The notes: generated from the sequence alone by a model not told the origin. DNA of 61,659 nt from Antribacter soli (GCF_021568775.1 NZ_JAKGSG010000002.1:1-61659), one strand, 5' to 3'; shown: positions 9,924 through 22,540, numbered from the stretch's first letter. Numbers and translations: made by a program.

Positions 9924-11845
9924 TGGGTCACCGCCGCGGCGATGCCGGCGACACCCGCGATGACGAGCACGCCGGCCAGGGTCATGGCCGCGTAGGACCG
10001 GGCGTACCCGTTCTGCGCCTTGCGGATCTGGTCACCCGCGCGGGTGACGGAGCCCGCGAGGCCCAGCCAGCCGCCGTCGACCACCGCCTTGTCGGCGTAG
10101 ACCGCGGTGCGGGTCAGGACCTGGCCGGGGAGCATCACGAGCGCCTCGTTCGCCGGGTCCTGGTAGAGGTCGCGGCGGGCGGCGCGGGTGAGCGCGGAGC
10201 CGTGCGGCGCCCGCGCGGGCACACGGCGCGCCGCGTACTGCAGGAACGCCAGCGCGGCGCCGCCCAGGACGAGGACGAGCGTGAGGGTCGTGATGACCCA
10301 GACCGGCAGCACGGGCTCGTGGTGCTCCACGTGCCCGGTGACGGGCTCGAGCCACGTCGTGAAGGTGCCGCCGATCGCGAGCAGCCCGCCGAGGGCGACG
10401 GAGCCGACGGCGAGCACGATCATCGGCGCCGTCATGAGGAAGGGCGACTCGTGCGGGTGGTGGTCGTCGTCCCACCGGCGCGTGCCCGCGAAGGTCATGA
10501 AGAACAGGCGGGACATGTAGAAGGCCGTGATGCCGGCGCCCACCAGCGTGACGGTGCCGAAGACCCACGGCTGCCAGCCCTCGCCCACGAACGCCGCCTC
10601 GATGATCCGGTCCTTCGACCAGAAGCCCGAGAACGGCGGGACGCCGAGGATCGCGAGCCAGCCCAGGCCCATCGTCACGGCCGTGACGGGCAGGAAGCGC
10701 GAGAGGCCGCCGTAGCCGCGCATGTCGACGTTGTCGTCCATCCCGTGCATCACCGAGCCCGCACCGAGGAACAGGCCCGCCTTGAAGAAGCCGTGCGTCA
10801 GCAGGTGGAAGATCGCGAACGCGTAGCCGACCGGGCCGAGGCCCGCCGCGAGCATCATGTAGCCGATCTGCGACATCGTGGAGGCGGCCAGCGCCTTCTT
10901 GATGTCGTCCTTCGCGCAGCCGACGATCGCCCCGAACAGGAGCGTGATCCCACCGACGAGCACCACGACGAGCTGCGCCGTCGGCGCGGCCTCGAGGATC
11001 GTCGCGCTGCGCACCATGAGGTACACGCCCGCGGTGACCATCGTGGCCGCGTGGATGAGGGCGCTGACCGGGGTGGGGCCCGCCATGGCGTCGCCGAGCC
11101 ACGCCTGCAGCGGGAACTGGGCCGACTTGCCGCAGGCCGCCAGGAGCAGGAGGAGGGCGATCGCCGTCCACGTGCCCGTGGACGGTTCGAGCCGGCCCGC
11201 CGGCCCGGCCTCGCCGGCCGCCGCGGGCAGCACGTCCGCGAAGCTCACCGAGCCGACCGTCGCGAACATCAGCGCCATCGCCGCGATGAGTCCCATGTCG
11301 CCCACGCGGTTCATGACGAACGCCTTCTTCGCCGCCACCGCGTTGGTCCGCTCGTGGTCCCAGAACCCGATGAGCAGGTAGGACGCCAGGCCCACGCCCT
11401 CCCAGCCGACGAACAGCAGCAGGTAGGAGTTCGCCAGCACCAGCGTGAGCATCGCCGCGACGAACAGGTTGAGGTAGGCGAAGAACCGGCGGCGGTGCGG
11501 GTCGTGCGCCATGTACGCCACCGAGTACACGTGGATGAGCGTGCCGACGAACGTCACGAGCATCACGAACGTCACCGACAGCGGGTCCAGGCGGATCCCG
11601 AGGTCAACGTCCAGGCCGCCGGCGGACAGCCACGTCCACAGGTGGTGGTCCAGGACGCGTCCGTCGTCGGGCAGCCCGAGCATGGCGGCCAGGAGGATGA
11701 AGCCGACCACTCCTGAGGCCGCCGAGGCCGCGACGCCGAGCCAGTGCCCCCACCGGTCGGCGGCCTTGCCGCCGAGGAGCAGGATCGCCGCGCCGAGCAG
11801 GGGGAACCCCACGAGCCAGGGCGCCAGCCCTATCACGTTGTCCAT
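9920..11845 (-). CDS. nuoL: NADH-quinone oxidoreductase subunit L
   Basis: Largest antiporter-like subunit of complex I, 641 residues. The N-terminal half contains [20 protein letters not shown] and the quinone-chain signature [18 protein letters not shown]. The central part has [20 protein letters not shown] and [15 protein letters not shown]. The C-terminus carries the lateral-helix region that clamps NuoM and NuoN in the membrane arm. The gene starts 5 bases after the nuoK stop and its 3' end overlaps nuoM by 4 bases. Confidence 0.97.
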   Translation of the reverse strand: MDNVIGLAPWLVGFPLLGAAILLLGGKAADRWGHWLGVAASAASGVVGFILLAAMLGLPDDGRVLDHHLWTWLSAGGLDVDLGIRLDPLSVTFVMLVTFVGTLIHVYSVAYMAHDPHRRRFFAYLNLFVAAMLTLVLANSYLLLFVGWEGVGLASYLLIGFWDHERTNAVAAKKAFVMNRVGDMGLIAAMALMFATVGSVSFADVLPAAAGEAGPAGRLEPSTGTWTAIALLLLLAACGKSAQFPLQAWLGDAMAGPTPVSALIHAATMVTAGVYLMVRSATILEAAPTAQLVVVLVGGITLLFGAIVGCAKDDIKKALAASTMSQIGYMMLAAGLGPVGYAFAIFHLLTHGFFKAGLFLGAGSVMHGMDDNVDMRGYGGLSRFLPVTAVTMGLGWLAILGVPPFSGFWSKDRIIEAAFVGEGWQPWVFGTVTLVGAGITAFYMSRLFFMTFAGTRRWDDDHHPHESPFLMTAPMIVLAVGSVALGGLLAIGGTFTTWLEPVTGHVEHHEPVLPVWVITTLTLVLVLGGAALAFLQYAARRVPARAPHGSALTRAARRDLYQDPANEALVMLPGQVLTRTAVYADKAVVDGGWLGLAGSVTRAGDQIRKAQNGYARSYAAMTLAGVLVIAGVAGIAAAVTQ

Positions 11846-11850
11846 GTGCC

Positions 11851-12150
11851 TCAGCCCTTGAGGAGATTGACGTCGTCGACCGAGGCCGAGCGGCGGGTAC
11901 GGAAGATCGTCACGATGATCGCGAGCCCGACGACGACCTCGGCGGCGGCCACGACCATGACGAAGAACGCGAGCACCTGCCCCGTGAGGTCGCCGTGGAG
12001 GCGGGCGAACGTCACGAAGGCCAGGTTGGTGGCGTTGAGCATCAGCTCCACGCCCATGAAGACGACGATCGCGTTGCGGCGCAGCAGCACCGTCGTGGCG
12101 CCGATCGCGAACAGGACGGACGCCAGGACGGCGTAGTTGGTGACCTCCAT
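11851..12150 (-). CDS. nuoK: NADH-quinone oxidoreductase subunit K
   Basis: Small membrane subunit of 99 residues with three helices, exactly the family size. It carries the conserved glutamates in [15 protein letters not shown] and in [13 protein letters not shown], which form part of the proton path along the membrane arm. It starts one base after the nuoJ stop and ends 5 bases before nuoL. Confidence 0.97.
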   Translation of the reverse strand: MEVTNYAVLASVLFAIGATTVLLRRNAIVVFMGVELMLNATNLAFVTFARLHGDLTGQVLAFFVMVVAAAEVVVGLAIIVTIFRTRRSASVDDVNLLKG

Positions 12151-12151
12151 G

Positions 12152-12913
12152 TCACTCCCCCTCGACCGTTGCGCGCTCCGACTCGAGCAGGGCGCCCACC
12201 GAGCGCTGCTGCCCGCGGATGCGCAGGACGCGCGGCACCGACGCCTCGACGGGCTCGCCCGCCGGGTCGAGCGCGGGCGTGTCCATCGCGTTGTTCAGGG
12301 CGTAGACGCCGGGCGTGGGCTGCGGCGTGAGCGACACGCCCCGCGGGAGGGCGCGGACCCGAGACTCGGCCATGGTCCGCTGCGTGCGCCGCGGCTCCAG
12401 ACGGCGCCGGTGCGTCAGCACGAGCGCCCCCATCGCGGCCGTGACGAGCAGGACGCCGACGGCCTCCATGGCCAGGACGTAGTCGCCGAACAGGATGCGC
12501 GCCAGCCCCACCGGGTTGGTGACCTCGTTCGCGAGCCCGAGGCCCGCCGCGGGCGGGAACGCCGCCTGCGCGACGACGCCCGCCAGCACGATCCCGAGGC
12601 CCAGGCCGAGCAGCAGGCCGATCCCGCGCTGACCCTTGATGGTCTCGGTCAGCGAGTCCGACGCGTCCACGCCGACGAGCATGAGCACGAAGAGGAACAG
12701 CATCATCACGGCGCCCGTGTAGACAACGACCTGGACGACGCCGAGGAACGCCGCCTCCTGCGCGATGTACATGATCGCCAGGCTGACCATGACGAACACG
12801 AGGCACATCGCCGCGTGCACCGCCCGCCGCACGAACAGCAGGCCCAGCGCGGCGAGCACCATGAGCGGTGCCAGCACCCAGAACAGGGCGGCCTCGCCAC
12901 CGGTCGCGGTCAT
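12152..12913 (-). CDS. nuoJ: NADH-quinone oxidoreductase subunit J
   Basis: Complex I membrane subunit of 253 residues. The start is ATG at 12913 ([12 protein letters not shown]), which overlaps the nuoI stop by 4 bases; the longer open frame upstream only shadows nuoI. Five helices are visible, with [18 protein letters not shown] the hallmark of the quinone-cavity helix. A hydrophilic tail of about 90 residues after the last helix (from [11 protein letters not shown]) is longer than in E. coli, a common actinobacterial feature. Confidence 0.96.
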   Translation of the reverse strand: MTATGGEAALFWVLAPLMVLAALGLLFVRRAVHAAMCLVFVMVSLAIMYIAQEAAFLGVVQVVVYTGAVMMLFLFVLMLVGVDASDSLTETIKGQRGIGLLLGLGLGIVLAGVVAQAAFPPAAGLGLANEVTNPVGLARILFGDYVLAMEAVGVLLVTAAMGALVLTHRRRLEPRRTQRTMAESRVRALPRGVSLTPQPTPGVYALNNAMDTPALDPAGEPVEASVPRVLRIRGQQRSVGALLESERATVEGE

Positions 12914-13644
12914 GCCCTCACCCCCGCCGGCCTCGTCGCGGTGCCGCGGCCCGCCGACCGCGGCCGCCCGGTCGTCGCGACCTTCTCCGCGGCCGGCAGG
13001 GTCGGGTCGTCCGGCCGGTGCTCCGCCACCCAGGAGACCTGCACGGGCGTGGGGCCCGTGACGTCTCCGCGGTAGTAGTCCGTGTCGGTGGTGCCCTCGA
13101 CCATGGGGTGCGGCGCGGCGAGCATGCCCTCCCCCAGCGGCGCGAGCAGGTCCTGCTTCTCGTAGATCAGCCCGGCCCGCGTAGGCCCGGCCAGCTCGTA
13201 CTCGTTGGTCATGGTCAGAGCGCGCGTGGGGCAGGCCTCGATGCACAGCCCGCAGAAGATGCACCGCAGGTAGTTGATCTGGTAGACGGCGCCGTACCGC
13301 TCGCCGGGGCTCATGTGCGCACCGCCGGAGTCGTCCGCCGTCACGACGCGGTCCGCGTTCTCCGGCAGGGCCGAGTTGTCCGCGCCCTCGACGTAGATCG
13401 CGTCCGCCGGGCACGCCCAGGCACACAGCTCGCAGCCGATGCACTTCTCGAGCCCGTCCGCGTAGCGGTTGAGCTGGTGGCGGCCGTGGTACCGCTTCTG
13501 CGGCGGCACCTTCTGGCGCGGGTACTGCTCCGTGACGGTCGGCCGGAACATCGACGACAGCGTCACCCCGAAGCCCGCGACGGGCGCGAACAGCTCCTTG
13601 ATCGGCCCCGCCTGCGGGCGCAGGGGCTTGTACTCGTCACTCAC
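12910..13644 (-). CDS. nuoI: NADH-quinone oxidoreductase subunit I (8Fe ferredoxin-like)
   Basis: Peripheral-arm subunit carrying two [4Fe-4S] clusters. Both cysteine motifs are present: [12 protein letters not shown] and [13 protein letters not shown] place the start at GTG 13644 ([11 protein letters not shown]), 8 bases inside the nuoH 3' end and preceded by an AAGGGA-type ribosome site; a longer in-frame start upstream would add an unrelated proline-rich leader. That gives 244 residues. The C-terminal tail after the second cluster is extended, as in other actinobacteria. The 3' end overlaps nuoJ by 4 bases. Confidence 0.96.
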   Translation of the reverse strand: MSDEYKPLRPQAGPIKELFAPVAGFGVTLSSMFRPTVTEQYPRQKVPPQKRYHGRHQLNRYADGLEKCIGCELCAWACPADAIYVEGADNSALPENADRVVTADDSGGAHMSPGERYGAVYQINYLRCIFCGLCIEACPTRALTMTNEYELAGPTRAGLIYEKQDLLAPLGEGMLAAPHPMVEGTTDTDYYRGDVTGPTPVQVSWVAEHRPDDPTLPAAEKVATTGRPRSAGRGTATRPAGVRA

Positions 13645-15016
13645 CGGTGACCCGTCCCTTCTTCTGGAGGACGCCGCCGGTCTCGGTCGCCGCGGAGCCT
13701 GGTCCGGCTCCGGCGGCGTCCGCAACGGCTCCGGCGGCGTCATGCTCGATCGGCGTACGGCGGCCGCGCGGCGACGGCGGCAGGGTCTGGCCGGGCAGCG
13801 GCGGGACGGGGTAGCCGTCCGCGAAGGCGTCCAGCACGGCCTCCTCGCCGCCCTTCCGGCCGATGGGCCTCGGCTTCTCCGGCCAGAACCACACCAGAGC
13901 GAGCAGCACCGCGAAGACGCCGCCGATCACCCACAGGGTCGCCGTGAACGGCAGCTCGACGACGCGGTTCGCCCACTGGATGAGGGCGACCACGACGGCG
14001 AACGAGAGAGCCACCGGGATGAGGACCTTCCAGCCGAACACCATGAACTGGTCGTAGCGCAGGCGCAGCAGCGTGCCGCGGACCCACACGAACACGAACA
14101 TGACGGCCCAGAGCTTCACGAGGAACCAGAGGACCGCCCACCAGCCCTCGTTGAGCATCCCGGCGCCGACGGCGGACAGCGGCCAGGGTGCGCGCCACCC
14201 GCCGAGGAAGAGCGTGACGGCCACCGCGGAGACGTTGAGCATGTTGATGTACTCGGCGAGGAAGAACCAGGCGAACTTCATCGAGGAGTACTCGGTCATG
14301 TAGCCGGAGACGAGCTCGCCCTCGGCCTCGGGCAGGTCGAACGGGAGGCGGTTCGTCTCGCCGACCATCGAGATCACGTAGACGACGAACGCCGGCAGCA
14401 GCGGGATGAACCACCACAGCCGCGTCTGCGAGTCCACGATCTGCGACGTCGACATCGAGCCCGCCATGAGGAACACGCTGACGAGCGACAGGCCCATGGC
14501 GAGCTCGTACGAGATCACCTGGGCGGTGGACCGCACCGCGCCGAGCAGCGGGTACGTCGAGCCGGACGACCAGCCGCCGAGCACGATCCCGTACACGCCG
14601 AGCGACGCGCACGCCAGGACGTACAGCACCGCGACCGGGAAGTCGGTGAGCTGCGCCGGGGTCGAGTAGTCGGTGAACGGGATCGTCACCTCGGGCCCGA
14701 ACGGCACCACCGCGAACACGAGCAGCGAGCAGAACACCGAGATCATCGGCGCCAGCAGGTAGGTGAACTTGTCCGCCGCGGTGACGGTCAGGTCCTCCTT
14801 GAGCAGCAGCTTCATCGCGTCGGCGAGCGACTGGAGCAGGCCGAAGGGACCGTGCCAGTTGGGGCCGGGGCGCACCTGCATGCGCGCCACGACCTTGCGC
14901 TCGAACCAGATCGCGAACAGCACGCTGGTCAGGAGGAACACGACGATGAGGACGGCCTTGACCACCGTCGTCCAGATCGTGTCCTGCGAGAAGTCCGCAG
15001 CGATCCCGGGGATCAT
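13637..15016 (-). CDS. nuoH: NADH-quinone oxidoreductase subunit H
   Basis: Quinone-site membrane subunit of complex I, 459 residues. ATG 15016 ([12 protein letters not shown]) overlaps the nuoG stop by 4 bases. The conserved loop [20 protein letters not shown] and the acidic loop [20 protein letters not shown], which line the quinone tunnel, are intact. The hydrophilic C-terminal tail of about 80 residues (from [13 protein letters not shown]) is an actinobacterial extension absent from E. coli NuoH. Confidence 0.97.
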   Translation of the reverse strand: MIPGIAADFSQDTIWTTVVKAVLIVVFLLTSVLFAIWFERKVVARMQVRPGPNWHGPFGLLQSLADAMKLLLKEDLTVTAADKFTYLLAPMISVFCSLLVFAVVPFGPEVTIPFTDYSTPAQLTDFPVAVLYVLACASLGVYGIVLGGWSSGSTYPLLGAVRSTAQVISYELAMGLSLVSVFLMAGSMSTSQIVDSQTRLWWFIPLLPAFVVYVISMVGETNRLPFDLPEAEGELVSGYMTEYSSMKFAWFFLAEYINMLNVSAVAVTLFLGGWRAPWPLSAVGAGMLNEGWWAVLWFLVKLWAVMFVFVWVRGTLLRLRYDQFMVFGWKVLIPVALSFAVVVALIQWANRVVELPFTATLWVIGGVFAVLLALVWFWPEKPRPIGRKGGEEAVLDAFADGYPVPPLPGQTLPPSPRGRRTPIEHDAAGAVADAAGAGPGSAATETGGVLQKKGRVTGE

Positions 15017-17658
15017 GCGTCGCTCCTTCCGGCGGCGGCCTCGCCGTCCTGGCCAGCAGGCCCGCCCGGCACCGCGGGCACGACCCGCACCAGGTCGCCG
15101 GGTGCCGCGCCCAGGGTGTCGTGGACCCGGCAGCCCGCCGACTTCAGCGGGAGCCACACGACGCCGTCCACCATGTCGGTCACGGCGACGGGCACCGTCA
15201 CCGAGCCGCGGTCGGTCGAGACGGTCACGGCGTCGCCGTCGTACGCGTCGAAGGACGCCGCCGTGGCGGCGGACATCCGTGCCAGGGCCCGCTTCGCCGT
15301 CCCGGCGAGGAACCGCTCGCCGTCCTGGCCGCGGGCGTCGTCCAGCAGCAGGCGCCAGCCCGCCAGCACGGCCAGTCCCGGCCCGACGACGGGCGGTCCC
15401 GCGGGAGCACCGTCGGGGGCGGGCACACGGTTGCCGGCCCAGCGGCCGAGCGCCGCGATCGCGAGGTGCGCCTGCTGCGGGGTGGCGGCGGAGAGGTCGG
15501 CCCCGAGCTCCGCGGCGAGGGCGTGCAGCACACGGTGGTCCGGGAGCGCGGTCGACTCGATCGCCTGGCCGAAGGCCCGCACGCGGCCCTCCCAGTTCCA
15601 GTACGAGCCGGCCCGCTCCTGCGGGGGCGCGACCGGCAGCACGACGTCGGCGAGCTGAGCGGCCTCGGACAGCCGGACCTCGAGGCTCACGACGAAGCCG
15701 GCACCCGACAGGGCGCGGCGGGCGTGCGCGGGGTCGGGCAGGTCGGCGAGCTCGACCCCGCCGACCAGCGCGGCGCCGAGCTGACCCACCGAGAGGGCGT
15801 CGAGGATCTCGCCCGTGTCCCGGCCGGGGGCCTCGGGGACGGAGCCCCAGGCGGCGGCGACCTCGGCGCGGGCCGCGGGGTCCACGACCGGGCGGCCACC
15901 CGGGAGCAGTCCGGGCAGCAGCCCGGCCTCGACGCCGCCGCGCTCACCGGCGCGGCGCGGGATCCACGCGAGCCGTGCGCCGGTGGCCTGCGCGAGGGCG
16001 AGCGCCGCGGCGTAGGCACCGGGCGAGGTCGCCAGGCGCTCGCCGACGAGGATCACCGAGCCGGCCTGCGCGAGTGCGTCGATGCCCTCGTCGAGCACCG
16101 CCGGGGCGGCGTCCGCGGGGAGCAGCCCGCCGGTGAGGCGGGTGCGCAGGCCGTCGAGCCACTCGGCCTCCGTGCCGGGCGCGGCCGGGAGCAGCGTCCC
16201 GGACAGGCGCTCGAGCCCACGCGAGGCGTACGGCGCGACGGCGAACACCCTGACGCGGCCCTTCGCGACGCCCTTGCGCAGCCGCAGGAACGTGACACCG
16301 GCCTCCTCCTCGGCCTCCAGGCCGACGAGCAGCACGGCGGGCGCGCTCTCCAGGTCGGAGAACGTGACGCCCACTCCGCTACCGGCGACAGCGTGCCCGA
16401 GGAACGCCTCCTCCTCCAGGGAGTGCACGCGCACACGCTGGTCGACGTCGTTCGTGCCGAGCACCGCCCGCGCGAACCGCGACCACGCGAACGCGTCCTC
16501 GACGGTGAGCCGGCCGCCCGGAAGCACGCCGACGCCGCCGTCGGCCGTCGCTGCGGCCAGGCCTGCCGCCGCCACCCCGAGGGCCTCCGCCCAGGAGGCG
16601 GGCCGGAGCTCGCCCTTCGTGCCGTCCTCGGCCACGTCCCGCACCAGCGGGGTCGTGACGCGGTCCGGCGCGGTCTGCCACGTGAACGCGAACCGGTCCT
16701 TGTCGGTGATCCACTCCTCGTTGACCAGCGGGTCGTCGCCGGACAGGCGGCGCAGCACGACGCCGCGGCGGTGGTCGATCCGGATGGCGGACCCGCACGC
16801 GTCGTGCTCCCCGACCGCCGGCGTGCTCACCAGGTCGAACGGCCGCGACCGGAACCGGTAGCCGGCCCCCGTCAGGGCGCCGACCGGGCAGATCTGAACC
16901 GTGTTGCCGGAGAAGTACGAGGCGAAGGGCTGCCCCGACGTGTCGGGGTAGGCCTCACCGACCGGGCGGTCCACGGGCCCCGGCGTCGCCGGCTCGTCCG
17001 CCGGCTCGGCGAAGCCGAGAACAGACTGGTCGAAGCGGCCGATCTGCTGCCCGGCCCCGCGATCCTGCAACGCGATGAACGCGTCGCCCGCGATCTCCTC
17101 GCTGAACCGCGTGCAGCGCTGGCACAGGACGCAGCGCTCGCGGTCGAGCAGGATCTGCGTGGACAGGGCGATGGGCTTGGGGAACGTGCGCTTGACGTCG
17201 ATGAACCGCGTGTCCGCGCGCCCGTTCGTCATCGCCTGGTTCTGCAGGGGGCACTCGCCGCCCTTGTCGCACACCGGGCAGTCGAGCGGGTGGTTCATGA
17301 GCAGCAGCTCCATCACCCCCTGCTGCGCCTTGTCGGCGACGGGCGAGGTCAGCTGCGTCTTCACGACCATGCCGGGCGTGGCCTCCAGCGTGCACGAGGC
17401 CTGCGGCTTCGGCATCGGCCGGACGTTGCCCTCCCGGTCCGGGGTGGCCACCTCGACGAGGCACTGCCGGCACGCGCCCGCGGGCGCCAGCAGTGGGTGG
17501 TCGCAGAACCGCGGGATCTGGATGCCGGCCTGCTCGGCGGCCCGGATCACGAGGGTGCCCTTGGGGACCGACATCTCGATGCCGTCGACGGTGAAGGTCA
17601 CCAGGTCGACGGGCTTCTCGACCGGTCCGGACCCGGTCTTGGGGGTGGTGACGGTCAT
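15013..17658 (-). CDS. nuoG: NADH-quinone oxidoreductase subunit G
   Basis: Large iron-sulphur subunit of the peripheral arm, 881 residues. ATG 17658 ([12 protein letters not shown]) overlaps the nuoF stop by 4 bases. An N-terminal [2Fe-2S] ferredoxin domain has CDHPLL and CRQCLVEV. The His-Cys motif region ([17 protein letters not shown]) and a further cluster site ([11 protein letters not shown]) follow, then QICPVGALT and a molybdopterin-oxidoreductase-type fold entered by [15 protein letters not shown]. The C-terminal half is divergent, alanine/glycine-rich and probably has no cofactor, as usual for NuoG. Confidence 0.96.
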   Translation of the reverse strand: MTVTTPKTGSGPVEKPVDLVTFTVDGIEMSVPKGTLVIRAAEQAGIQIPRFCDHPLLAPAGACRQCLVEVATPDREGNVRPMPKPQASCTLEATPGMVVKTQLTSPVADKAQQGVMELLLMNHPLDCPVCDKGGECPLQNQAMTNGRADTRFIDVKRTFPKPIALSTQILLDRERCVLCQRCTRFSEEIAGDAFIALQDRGAGQQIGRFDQSVLGFAEPADEPATPGPVDRPVGEAYPDTSGQPFASYFSGNTVQICPVGALTGAGYRFRSRPFDLVSTPAVGEHDACGSAIRIDHRRGVVLRRLSGDDPLVNEEWITDKDRFAFTWQTAPDRVTTPLVRDVAEDGTKGELRPASWAEALGVAAAGLAAATADGGVGVLPGGRLTVEDAFAWSRFARAVLGTNDVDQRVRVHSLEEEAFLGHAVAGSGVGVTFSDLESAPAVLLVGLEAEEEAGVTFLRLRKGVAKGRVRVFAVAPYASRGLERLSGTLLPAAPGTEAEWLDGLRTRLTGGLLPADAAPAVLDEGIDALAQAGSVILVGERLATSPGAYAAALALAQATGARLAWIPRRAGERGGVEAGLLPGLLPGGRPVVDPAARAEVAAAWGSVPEAPGRDTGEILDALSVGQLGAALVGGVELADLPDPAHARRALSGAGFVVSLEVRLSEAAQLADVVLPVAPPQERAGSYWNWEGRVRAFGQAIESTALPDHRVLHALAAELGADLSAATPQQAHLAIAALGRWAGNRVPAPDGAPAGPPVVGPGLAVLAGWRLLLDDARGQDGERFLAGTAKRALARMSAATAASFDAYDGDAVTVSTDRGSVTVPVAVTDMVDGVVWLPLKSAGCRVHDTLGAAPGDLVRVVPAVPGGPAGQDGEAAAGRSDA

Positions 17659-19001
17659 CGGTGACCTCCCGCGCCGGCTCCGGCCAGGGCGGCCGCCGGG
17701 CGCGTCTTCGGGGTGTAGGGGAACAGCGCCGACGCCACCGGGTCGAACGGGCACCCGCGGGAGTCGATGTGCGCCTGGTACTCCTCGCGGAACAGCTTCA
17801 CGGAGGACGTGATCGGCGAGGTGGCTCCGTCGCCGAGCGCACAGAACGCCCGGCCCAGGATGTTGTCGCACAGGTCGAGGAGGAGCTCCAGGTCTCCGTC
17901 CTGGCCCTGCCCCGCCTCGATGCGGTGCAGCACCTGCTTGAGCCAGTACGTGCCCTCCCGGCACGGGGTGCACTTGCCGCACGACTCGTGCGCGTAGAAG
18001 TCGGTCCACCGGCTGACCGCCCGGACCACGCACACCGTCTCGTCGAAGATCTGCAGCGCGCGCGTGCCGAGCATCGACCCCGCCGCGCCCACGGACTCGT
18101 AGTCGAGGGGGGTGTCGAGATGGTCCGCCGTGAACAGCGGCGTCGAGGAGCCACCGGGCGTCCAGAACTTCAGCTCGTGGCCCCTGCGGACGCCGCCCGC
18201 CAGGTCGAGGAGGGTACGGAGCGTGATGCCCAGCGGCGCCTCGTACTGCCCGGGCCGCTTGACGTGCCCGGACAGCGAGAACAGGCCGTGGCCCTGCGAA
18301 CGCTCGGTGCCCATGGACGCGAACCAGTCCGCCCCGCGCGCAAGGATGCCCGGCACCGACGCGATCGACTCGACGTTGTTGACCACCGTGGGCCGCGCGT
18401 ACAGGCCTGCGACGGCGGGGAACGGCGGCTTGAGACGCGGCTGCCCGCGCAAGCCCTCGAGCGAGTCGAGCAGCGCCGTCTCCTCGCCGCAGATGTACGC
18501 CCCGGCGCCGGCGTGCACGGTGACCTCGAGGTCGAACCCGGAGCCCTGGACGTCCTTGCCCAGGTAGCCCGCCGCATACGCTTCCTCGACGGCCTTGATC
18601 AGGCGCCGGTACACGTGCAGCACCTCGCCGCGCACGTAGATGAACGCGTGGTGGCAGCCGATCGCGTAGCTCGTGATCACGATGCCCTCGATCAGGTGCT
18701 GCGGGCTCGCGAGCATGAGCGGGATGTCCTTGCAGGTGCCCGGCTCGGACTCGTCCGCGTTGACGACGAGGTAGCGGGGACCGCCGTCGGGCGGCGGCAG
18801 GAAGCCCCACTTCATGCCCGTGGGGAAGCCTGCGCCGCCGCGGCCGCGCAGGCCGGAGTCCTTCACGGCCTGGACGACCGCGCCGGGGTCCATGCCCAGG
18901 GCGGCGCGCAGGCCGTCGTAGCCGCCGCGGGACTCGTAGGCCTCGAGCGTCCAGGACCGCTCGGCGTCCCAGGTGTCGGTGAGGACCGGGGTGAGCGTCA
19001 C
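17655..19001 (-). CDS. nuoF: NADH-quinone oxidoreductase subunit F (NADH/FMN)
   Basis: NADH-binding flavoprotein subunit, 448 residues. The start is GTG 19001 ([17 protein letters not shown]), coupled to nuoE by a GTGA overlap. The glycine-rich [16 protein letters not shown] binds NADH, and [14 protein letters not shown] contributes to the FMN site. The [4Fe-4S] N3 ligands appear in [12 protein letters not shown] with the distant cysteine in [12 protein letters not shown]. The length and all ligands are normal. Confidence 0.97.
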   Translation of the reverse strand: MTLTPVLTDTWDAERSWTLEAYESRGGYDGLRAALGMDPGAVVQAVKDSGLRGRGGAGFPTGMKWGFLPPPDGGPRYLVVNADESEPGTCKDIPLMLASPQHLIEGIVITSYAIGCHHAFIYVRGEVLHVYRRLIKAVEEAYAAGYLGKDVQGSGFDLEVTVHAGAGAYICGEETALLDSLEGLRGQPRLKPPFPAVAGLYARPTVVNNVESIASVPGILARGADWFASMGTERSQGHGLFSLSGHVKRPGQYEAPLGITLRTLLDLAGGVRRGHELKFWTPGGSSTPLFTADHLDTPLDYESVGAAGSMLGTRALQIFDETVCVVRAVSRWTDFYAHESCGKCTPCREGTYWLKQVLHRIEAGQGQDGDLELLLDLCDNILGRAFCALGDGATSPITSSVKLFREEYQAHIDSRGCPFDPVASALFPYTPKTRPAAALAGAGAGGHR

Positions 19002-19909
19002 TTCTCGGCTCCCTTCGAGGCGCCCGGGGCCGCGCCGGGCGTGCCCGGCTTGCCCCCGGGCAACGCGTCGGACGGCGTGGTGGGCGTACGGGCCGCGCTC
19101 GACCCGGGCTCGCCGGGCTTCGGCGCGGTGGCACCTGCCGGACCGCCGGAAGCCGCACCCGCAGGTGCTCCTTCGGCAGGTTCCTTCTCGGCGGGAGACG
19201 GAGCGGTCCACATGTTCTCGCGCGCGATCCGCAGCCCGATCAGCGTCGGGTCGCCCGCGCCCGTCCCCTCGTCGGCCCGGCCGTCGGAGAACCCGGCCAG
19301 GACCCGGCTCATCTGCTTGAACGTGCACACCGACGCCGCGCCGCGCGTCGGCGCGACCGCCTCGCCGGCGCGCAGCCGGTCCGCGAGCGCCGTGGCCGAC
19401 TCCGGCGTCTGGTTGTCGAAGAACTCCCAGTTGACCATCACGACGGGCGCGTAGTCGCAGGCCGCGTTGCACTCGATGTGCTCGAGCGTGATCGCGCCGT
19501 CCTCCGTCGTCTCGTCGTGGCCGACGCCGAGGTGCTCCGACAGCTCGTCGAAGATCGCGTCGCCGCCCATGACGGCGCACAGCGTGTTCGTGCACACCCC
19601 GACCGTGTAGGTGCCGTTGGGGTGGCGCTTGTACTGGGTGTAGAAGGTCGCGACGGCAGAGACCTCGGCGGCCGTGATCCCGAGCTGCTCGGCGCAGAAC
19701 AGGATGCCGTCGCGGCTGACGTACCCGTCGACGGACTGCACGAGGTGCAGCATCGGCAGGAGGCCGGAGCGCGGGTCGGGGTAACGCGCCACGATCGCAG
19801 CGGCGTCGGCCGTCAGGGACGCGAGCGTCGCGGCGTCGTACCTGGTCCGGGTCGGCGGGGCCGGGATGGGCATCGTCGGCACCGGGGCGCCCATGGGTTC
19901 GGCGGTCAT
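18998..19909 (-). CDS. nuoE: NADH-quinone oxidoreductase subunit E
   Basis: Thioredoxin-like [2Fe-2S] subunit pairing with NuoF. It has 303 residues from ATG 19909, which overlaps the nuoD stop by 4 bases. The four cluster cysteines are in [12 protein letters not shown] and [12 protein letters not shown]. The catalytic fold ends near residue 200. A tail of about 90 residues rich in Pro, Ala and Gly follows (after [13 protein letters not shown]), making the protein clearly longer than the ~170-residue E. coli form. The tail is probably disordered. Confidence 0.96.
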   Translation of the reverse strand: MTAEPMGAPVPTMPIPAPPTRTRYDAATLASLTADAAAIVARYPDPRSGLLPMLHLVQSVDGYVSRDGILFCAEQLGITAAEVSAVATFYTQYKRHPNGTYTVGVCTNTLCAVMGGDAIFDELSEHLGVGHDETTEDGAITLEHIECNAACDYAPVVMVNWEFFDNQTPESATALADRLRAGEAVAPTRGAASVCTFKQMSRVLAGFSDGRADEGTGAGDPTLIGLRIARENMWTAPSPAEKEPAEGAPAGAASGGPAGATAPKPGEPGSSAARTPTTPSDALPGGKPGTPGAAPGASKGAEK

Positions 19910-21258
19910 CGGTCCACACCTCCGAGGACGGGGTCCAGGGACGCGACGGCGACGACGACGTCGGCCACCTGGCCGCCCTCGCACATCACCGACACGGCCT
20001 GGAGGTTGTTGAACGAGGGGTCGCGGAAGTGCGCGCGGTAGGGGCGCGTGCCGCCGTCGGACACGACGTGCACGCCGAGCTCGCCGCGCGGGTGCTCCAC
20101 GGTCTGCCACGCCTGGCCGGCGGGGACGCGGAAGCCCTCCGTGACCAGCTTGAAGTGGTGGATCAGGGCCTCCATGGAGGTGCCCATGATCTTCTTGATG
20201 TGCTCCAGGGAGTTGCCCTGGCCGTCGGCGCCGACGGCCAGCTGAGCCGGCCAGGCGATCTTCCGGTCGGCCACCATGACCGGCGCCCCGGCCGTCGCGT
20301 CGAGGCGGGCGAGCGCCTGCTCCACGATCCGCAGCGACTGGTAGCACTCCTCGAGGCGGAGCACGGCGCGGGTGTAGCAGTCGGCACCCGTGCCGGTCGG
20401 CACGTCGAACTCGTACGTCTCGTAGCCGCAGTAGGGCGCGGCCTTGCGCACGTCGTACGGCAGGCCGGTCGAGCGCAGCACCGGGCCCGTGATCCCGAGG
20501 GCCATGCAGCCCGCGAGGTTCAGCGCGCCGACGTCGGTCAGCCGCGCCTTGAAGATCGGGTTGGCGAGCATGAGGTCGCCCAGCTGGCCCAGGTAGTGCC
20601 GCACGTTCTCGAGCGCGTCGCGCGCCTGGGCGGTGAAGCCCTCGGGGACGTCCACCGCCACGCCGCCCGGGCGGATGTACGCGTGGTTCATGCGCAGGCC
20701 GGTGACGGCCTCGAAGAGCCGCAGGATCTCCTCGCGGGCGGTGAACCCGACGGTCATCACCGTGGTGGCGCCCATCTCGTTGCCGCCGGTGCCGAGGCAC
20801 ACGAGGTGGGAGGTGATCCGGTTGAGCTCCATCATCAGGACGCGGATCACGGACGCGCGCTCCGGCACGTCGTCCGTGATGCCGAGCAGGCGCTCGGTCG
20901 CCAGGCAGAACCCGGCCTCCTGGAAGAAGGGCGCCACGTAGTCCATGCGGGTGCAGAACGTGGTGCCCTGCGTCCACGTCCGGAACTCCATGTTCTTCTC
21001 GATGCCCGTGTGCAGGTAGCCGATGCCGGCGCGGGCCTCGGTGACGGTCTCGCCGTCGATCTCCAGCATCAGGCGCAGCACCCCGTGGGTGGACGGGTGC
21101 TGCGGGCCCATGTTGACGACGATCCGCTCCTCGCCCACGGCCTCGCGGGCGATGTCGTCCCAGTCGCCGTCGCCGTAGGCCTCGAAGGCGCGGACGGTGG
21201 CGGCGAGGCCGTCGTCGGCGGGCAGGGTGGCGTGCGGCACGGAAGCAGTGGCGCTCAC
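19906..21258 (-). CDS. nuoD: NADH-quinone oxidoreductase subunit D
   Basis: 49-kDa quinone-site subunit related to the large subunit of [NiFe] hydrogenases, 450 residues. It starts at GTG 21258 ([13 protein letters not shown]), overlapping the nuoC stop. [14 protein letters not shown] near residues 50-63 holds the quinone-binding histidine, and the tyrosine of RMDYVAPF is also conserved. As expected for complex I, nickel-ligand cysteines are absent. Confidence 0.97.
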   Translation of the reverse strand: MSATASVPHATLPADDGLAATVRAFEAYGDGDWDDIAREAVGEERIVVNMGPQHPSTHGVLRLMLEIDGETVTEARAGIGYLHTGIEKNMEFRTWTQGTTFCTRMDYVAPFFQEAGFCLATERLLGITDDVPERASVIRVLMMELNRITSHLVCLGTGGNEMGATTVMTVGFTAREEILRLFEAVTGLRMNHAYIRPGGVAVDVPEGFTAQARDALENVRHYLGQLGDLMLANPIFKARLTDVGALNLAGCMALGITGPVLRSTGLPYDVRKAAPYCGYETYEFDVPTGTGADCYTRAVLRLEECYQSLRIVEQALARLDATAGAPVMVADRKIAWPAQLAVGADGQGNSLEHIKKIMGTSMEALIHHFKLVTEGFRVPAGQAWQTVEHPRGELGVHVVSDGGTRPYRAHFRDPSFNNLQAVSVMCEGGQVADVVVAVASLDPVLGGVDR

Positions 21259-21992
21259 GAGTACGACCTCCTCGTGTCCGGCGGGGGAATGGTGGCCCCC
21301 TTGTACTCGACGGGGATGCCGCCGAGGGGGTAGTCCTTGCGCTGCGGGTGCCCCACCCAGTCGTCGGGCATCTCGATGCGCGTCAGAGCGGGGTGACCGT
21401 CGAAGACGATCCCGAAGAAGTCGTACGTCTCGCGCTCGTGCCAGTCGTTCGTCGGGTACACGCTCACCGTGGACGGCAGGTGCGGGTCCTCGTCGGGCGC
21501 CACGGTCTCCAGGCGCAGCCGGCGGCCGTGCGTCACCGAGACCAGGTGGTAGACGGCGTGCAGCTCGCGGCCCGTCTCGTACGGGAAGTGCACGCCGGAG
21601 ACCCCGAGGGACAGCTCGAAGCGCAGGTCCTGGTCGTCGCGCAGCGCCTGGCACACCGGCACCAGGTGCTCGCGCCGCACGTACAGGGTCAGCTCCGCCT
21701 GCGGCGCGTCGGCGGTGGCGGCGCCGTGCAGGTCCACCACGACCTTCTCGACCGCGTCGTCGAACGCGAGCCCGCCGTCGGCGAGCACCTCCCCGAGGAT
21801 GTCCACGACGTCGTCGAACCAGCTCCCGTACGGGCGGGCCGACGGGCCGGGCATCACCACGGGGCGGACGAGGCCGCCGTAGCCGGACGTGTCGCCGGAG
21901 TCGCCCGCGCCGAACATGCCGCGGCGCACCTCGGTCACCTCGAGCTGCGTCGCCGAGGCGGGGGCGGCGGGGCCCTTCGAGACCTCGCTCAT
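21255..21992 (-). CDS. nuoC: NADH-quinone oxidoreductase subunit C
   Basis: 30-kDa peripheral-arm subunit, 245 residues. The family signature is present as [17 protein letters not shown] and [12 protein letters not shown] near the C-terminus. The first ~60 residues form a variable glycine/valine-rich leader typical of actinobacterial NuoC. It is separate from NuoD, unlike the fused NuoCD of enterobacteria. The start overlaps the nuoB stop by 4 bases. Confidence 0.96.
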   Translation of the reverse strand: MSEVSKGPAAPASATQLEVTEVRRGMFGAGDSGDTSGYGGLVRPVVMPGPSARPYGSWFDDVVDILGEVLADGGLAFDDAVEKVVVDLHGAATADAPQAELTLYVRREHLVPVCQALRDDQDLRFELSLGVSGVHFPYETGRELHAVYHLVSVTHGRRLRLETVAPDEDPHLPSTVSVYPTNDWHERETYDFFGIVFDGHPALTRIEMPDDWVGHPQRKDYPLGGIPVEYKGATIPPPDTRRSYS

Positions 21993-22540
21993 CGCAGCAG
22001 ACCCTTCATCTCGAAGGTGGGGGTCGCCTCCAGGGCGGCGGCCTCGGCGGCGGTGGCCGCCTCACGGCGGTTGGCGCCGAGCGGCGCCTGCTGGATCTGG
22101 TCGTGCAGCGCCAGGATCGCGTTGATCAGCATCTCCGGGCGCGGCGGGCAGCCGGGCAGGTAGATGTCGACCGGGACGATGTGGTCCACGCCCTGCACGA
22201 TCGCGTAGTTGTTGAACATGCCGCCGCTGCTGGCGCAGACCCCCATGGAGAGCACCCACTTGGGCTCGCTCATCTGGTCGTAGACCTGGCGCACCACGGG
22301 CGCCATCTTCTGGCTGACGCGCCCCGCCACGATCATGAGGTCCGCCTGGCGCGGCGAGGCCCGGAACACCTCCATGCCGAACCGCGACAGGTCGAACCGC
22401 GACGCGCCCGCCGCCATCATCTCGATGGCGCAGCACGCCAGGCCGAACGTCACCGGCCACAACGACGCCTTGCGCAGATACCCCGCAAGGTCCTCGATCG
22501 TCGTCAGCAGGAAACCTGACGGCGCCTCCTCGAGCCCCAT
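21989..22540 (-). CDS. nuoB: NADH-quinone oxidoreductase subunit B
   Basis: Holds the terminal [4Fe-4S] cluster N2 that reduces quinone, 183 residues. The ligand cysteines are visible as the tandem pair in [10 protein letters not shown], then VCASSGGMF and LPGCPPRPE. The start is ATG 22540, 62 bases after the nuoA stop; this is the only sizeable gap inside the nuo cluster. Confidence 0.97.
   Translation of the reverse strand: MGLEEAPSGFLLTTIEDLAGYLRKASLWPVTFGLACCAIEMMAAGASRFDLSRFGMEVFRASPRQADLMIVAGRVSQKMAPVVRQVYDQMSEPKWVLSMGVCASSGGMFNNYAIVQGVDHIVPVDIYLPGCPPRPEMLINAILALHDQIQQAPLGANRREAATAAEAAALEATPTFEMKGLLR

Noticed and set aside
12914-13444. Long N-terminal extension of nuoJ
   Set aside because: The extension overlaps nuoI antiparallel to no known domain and is low complexity; the ATG at 12913 gives a normal NuoJ.
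13645-13743. Proline-rich N-terminal extension of nuoI
   Set aside because: It lies in the nuoH 3' end in another frame; GTG 13644 has a ribosome site and gives the usual NuoI start.
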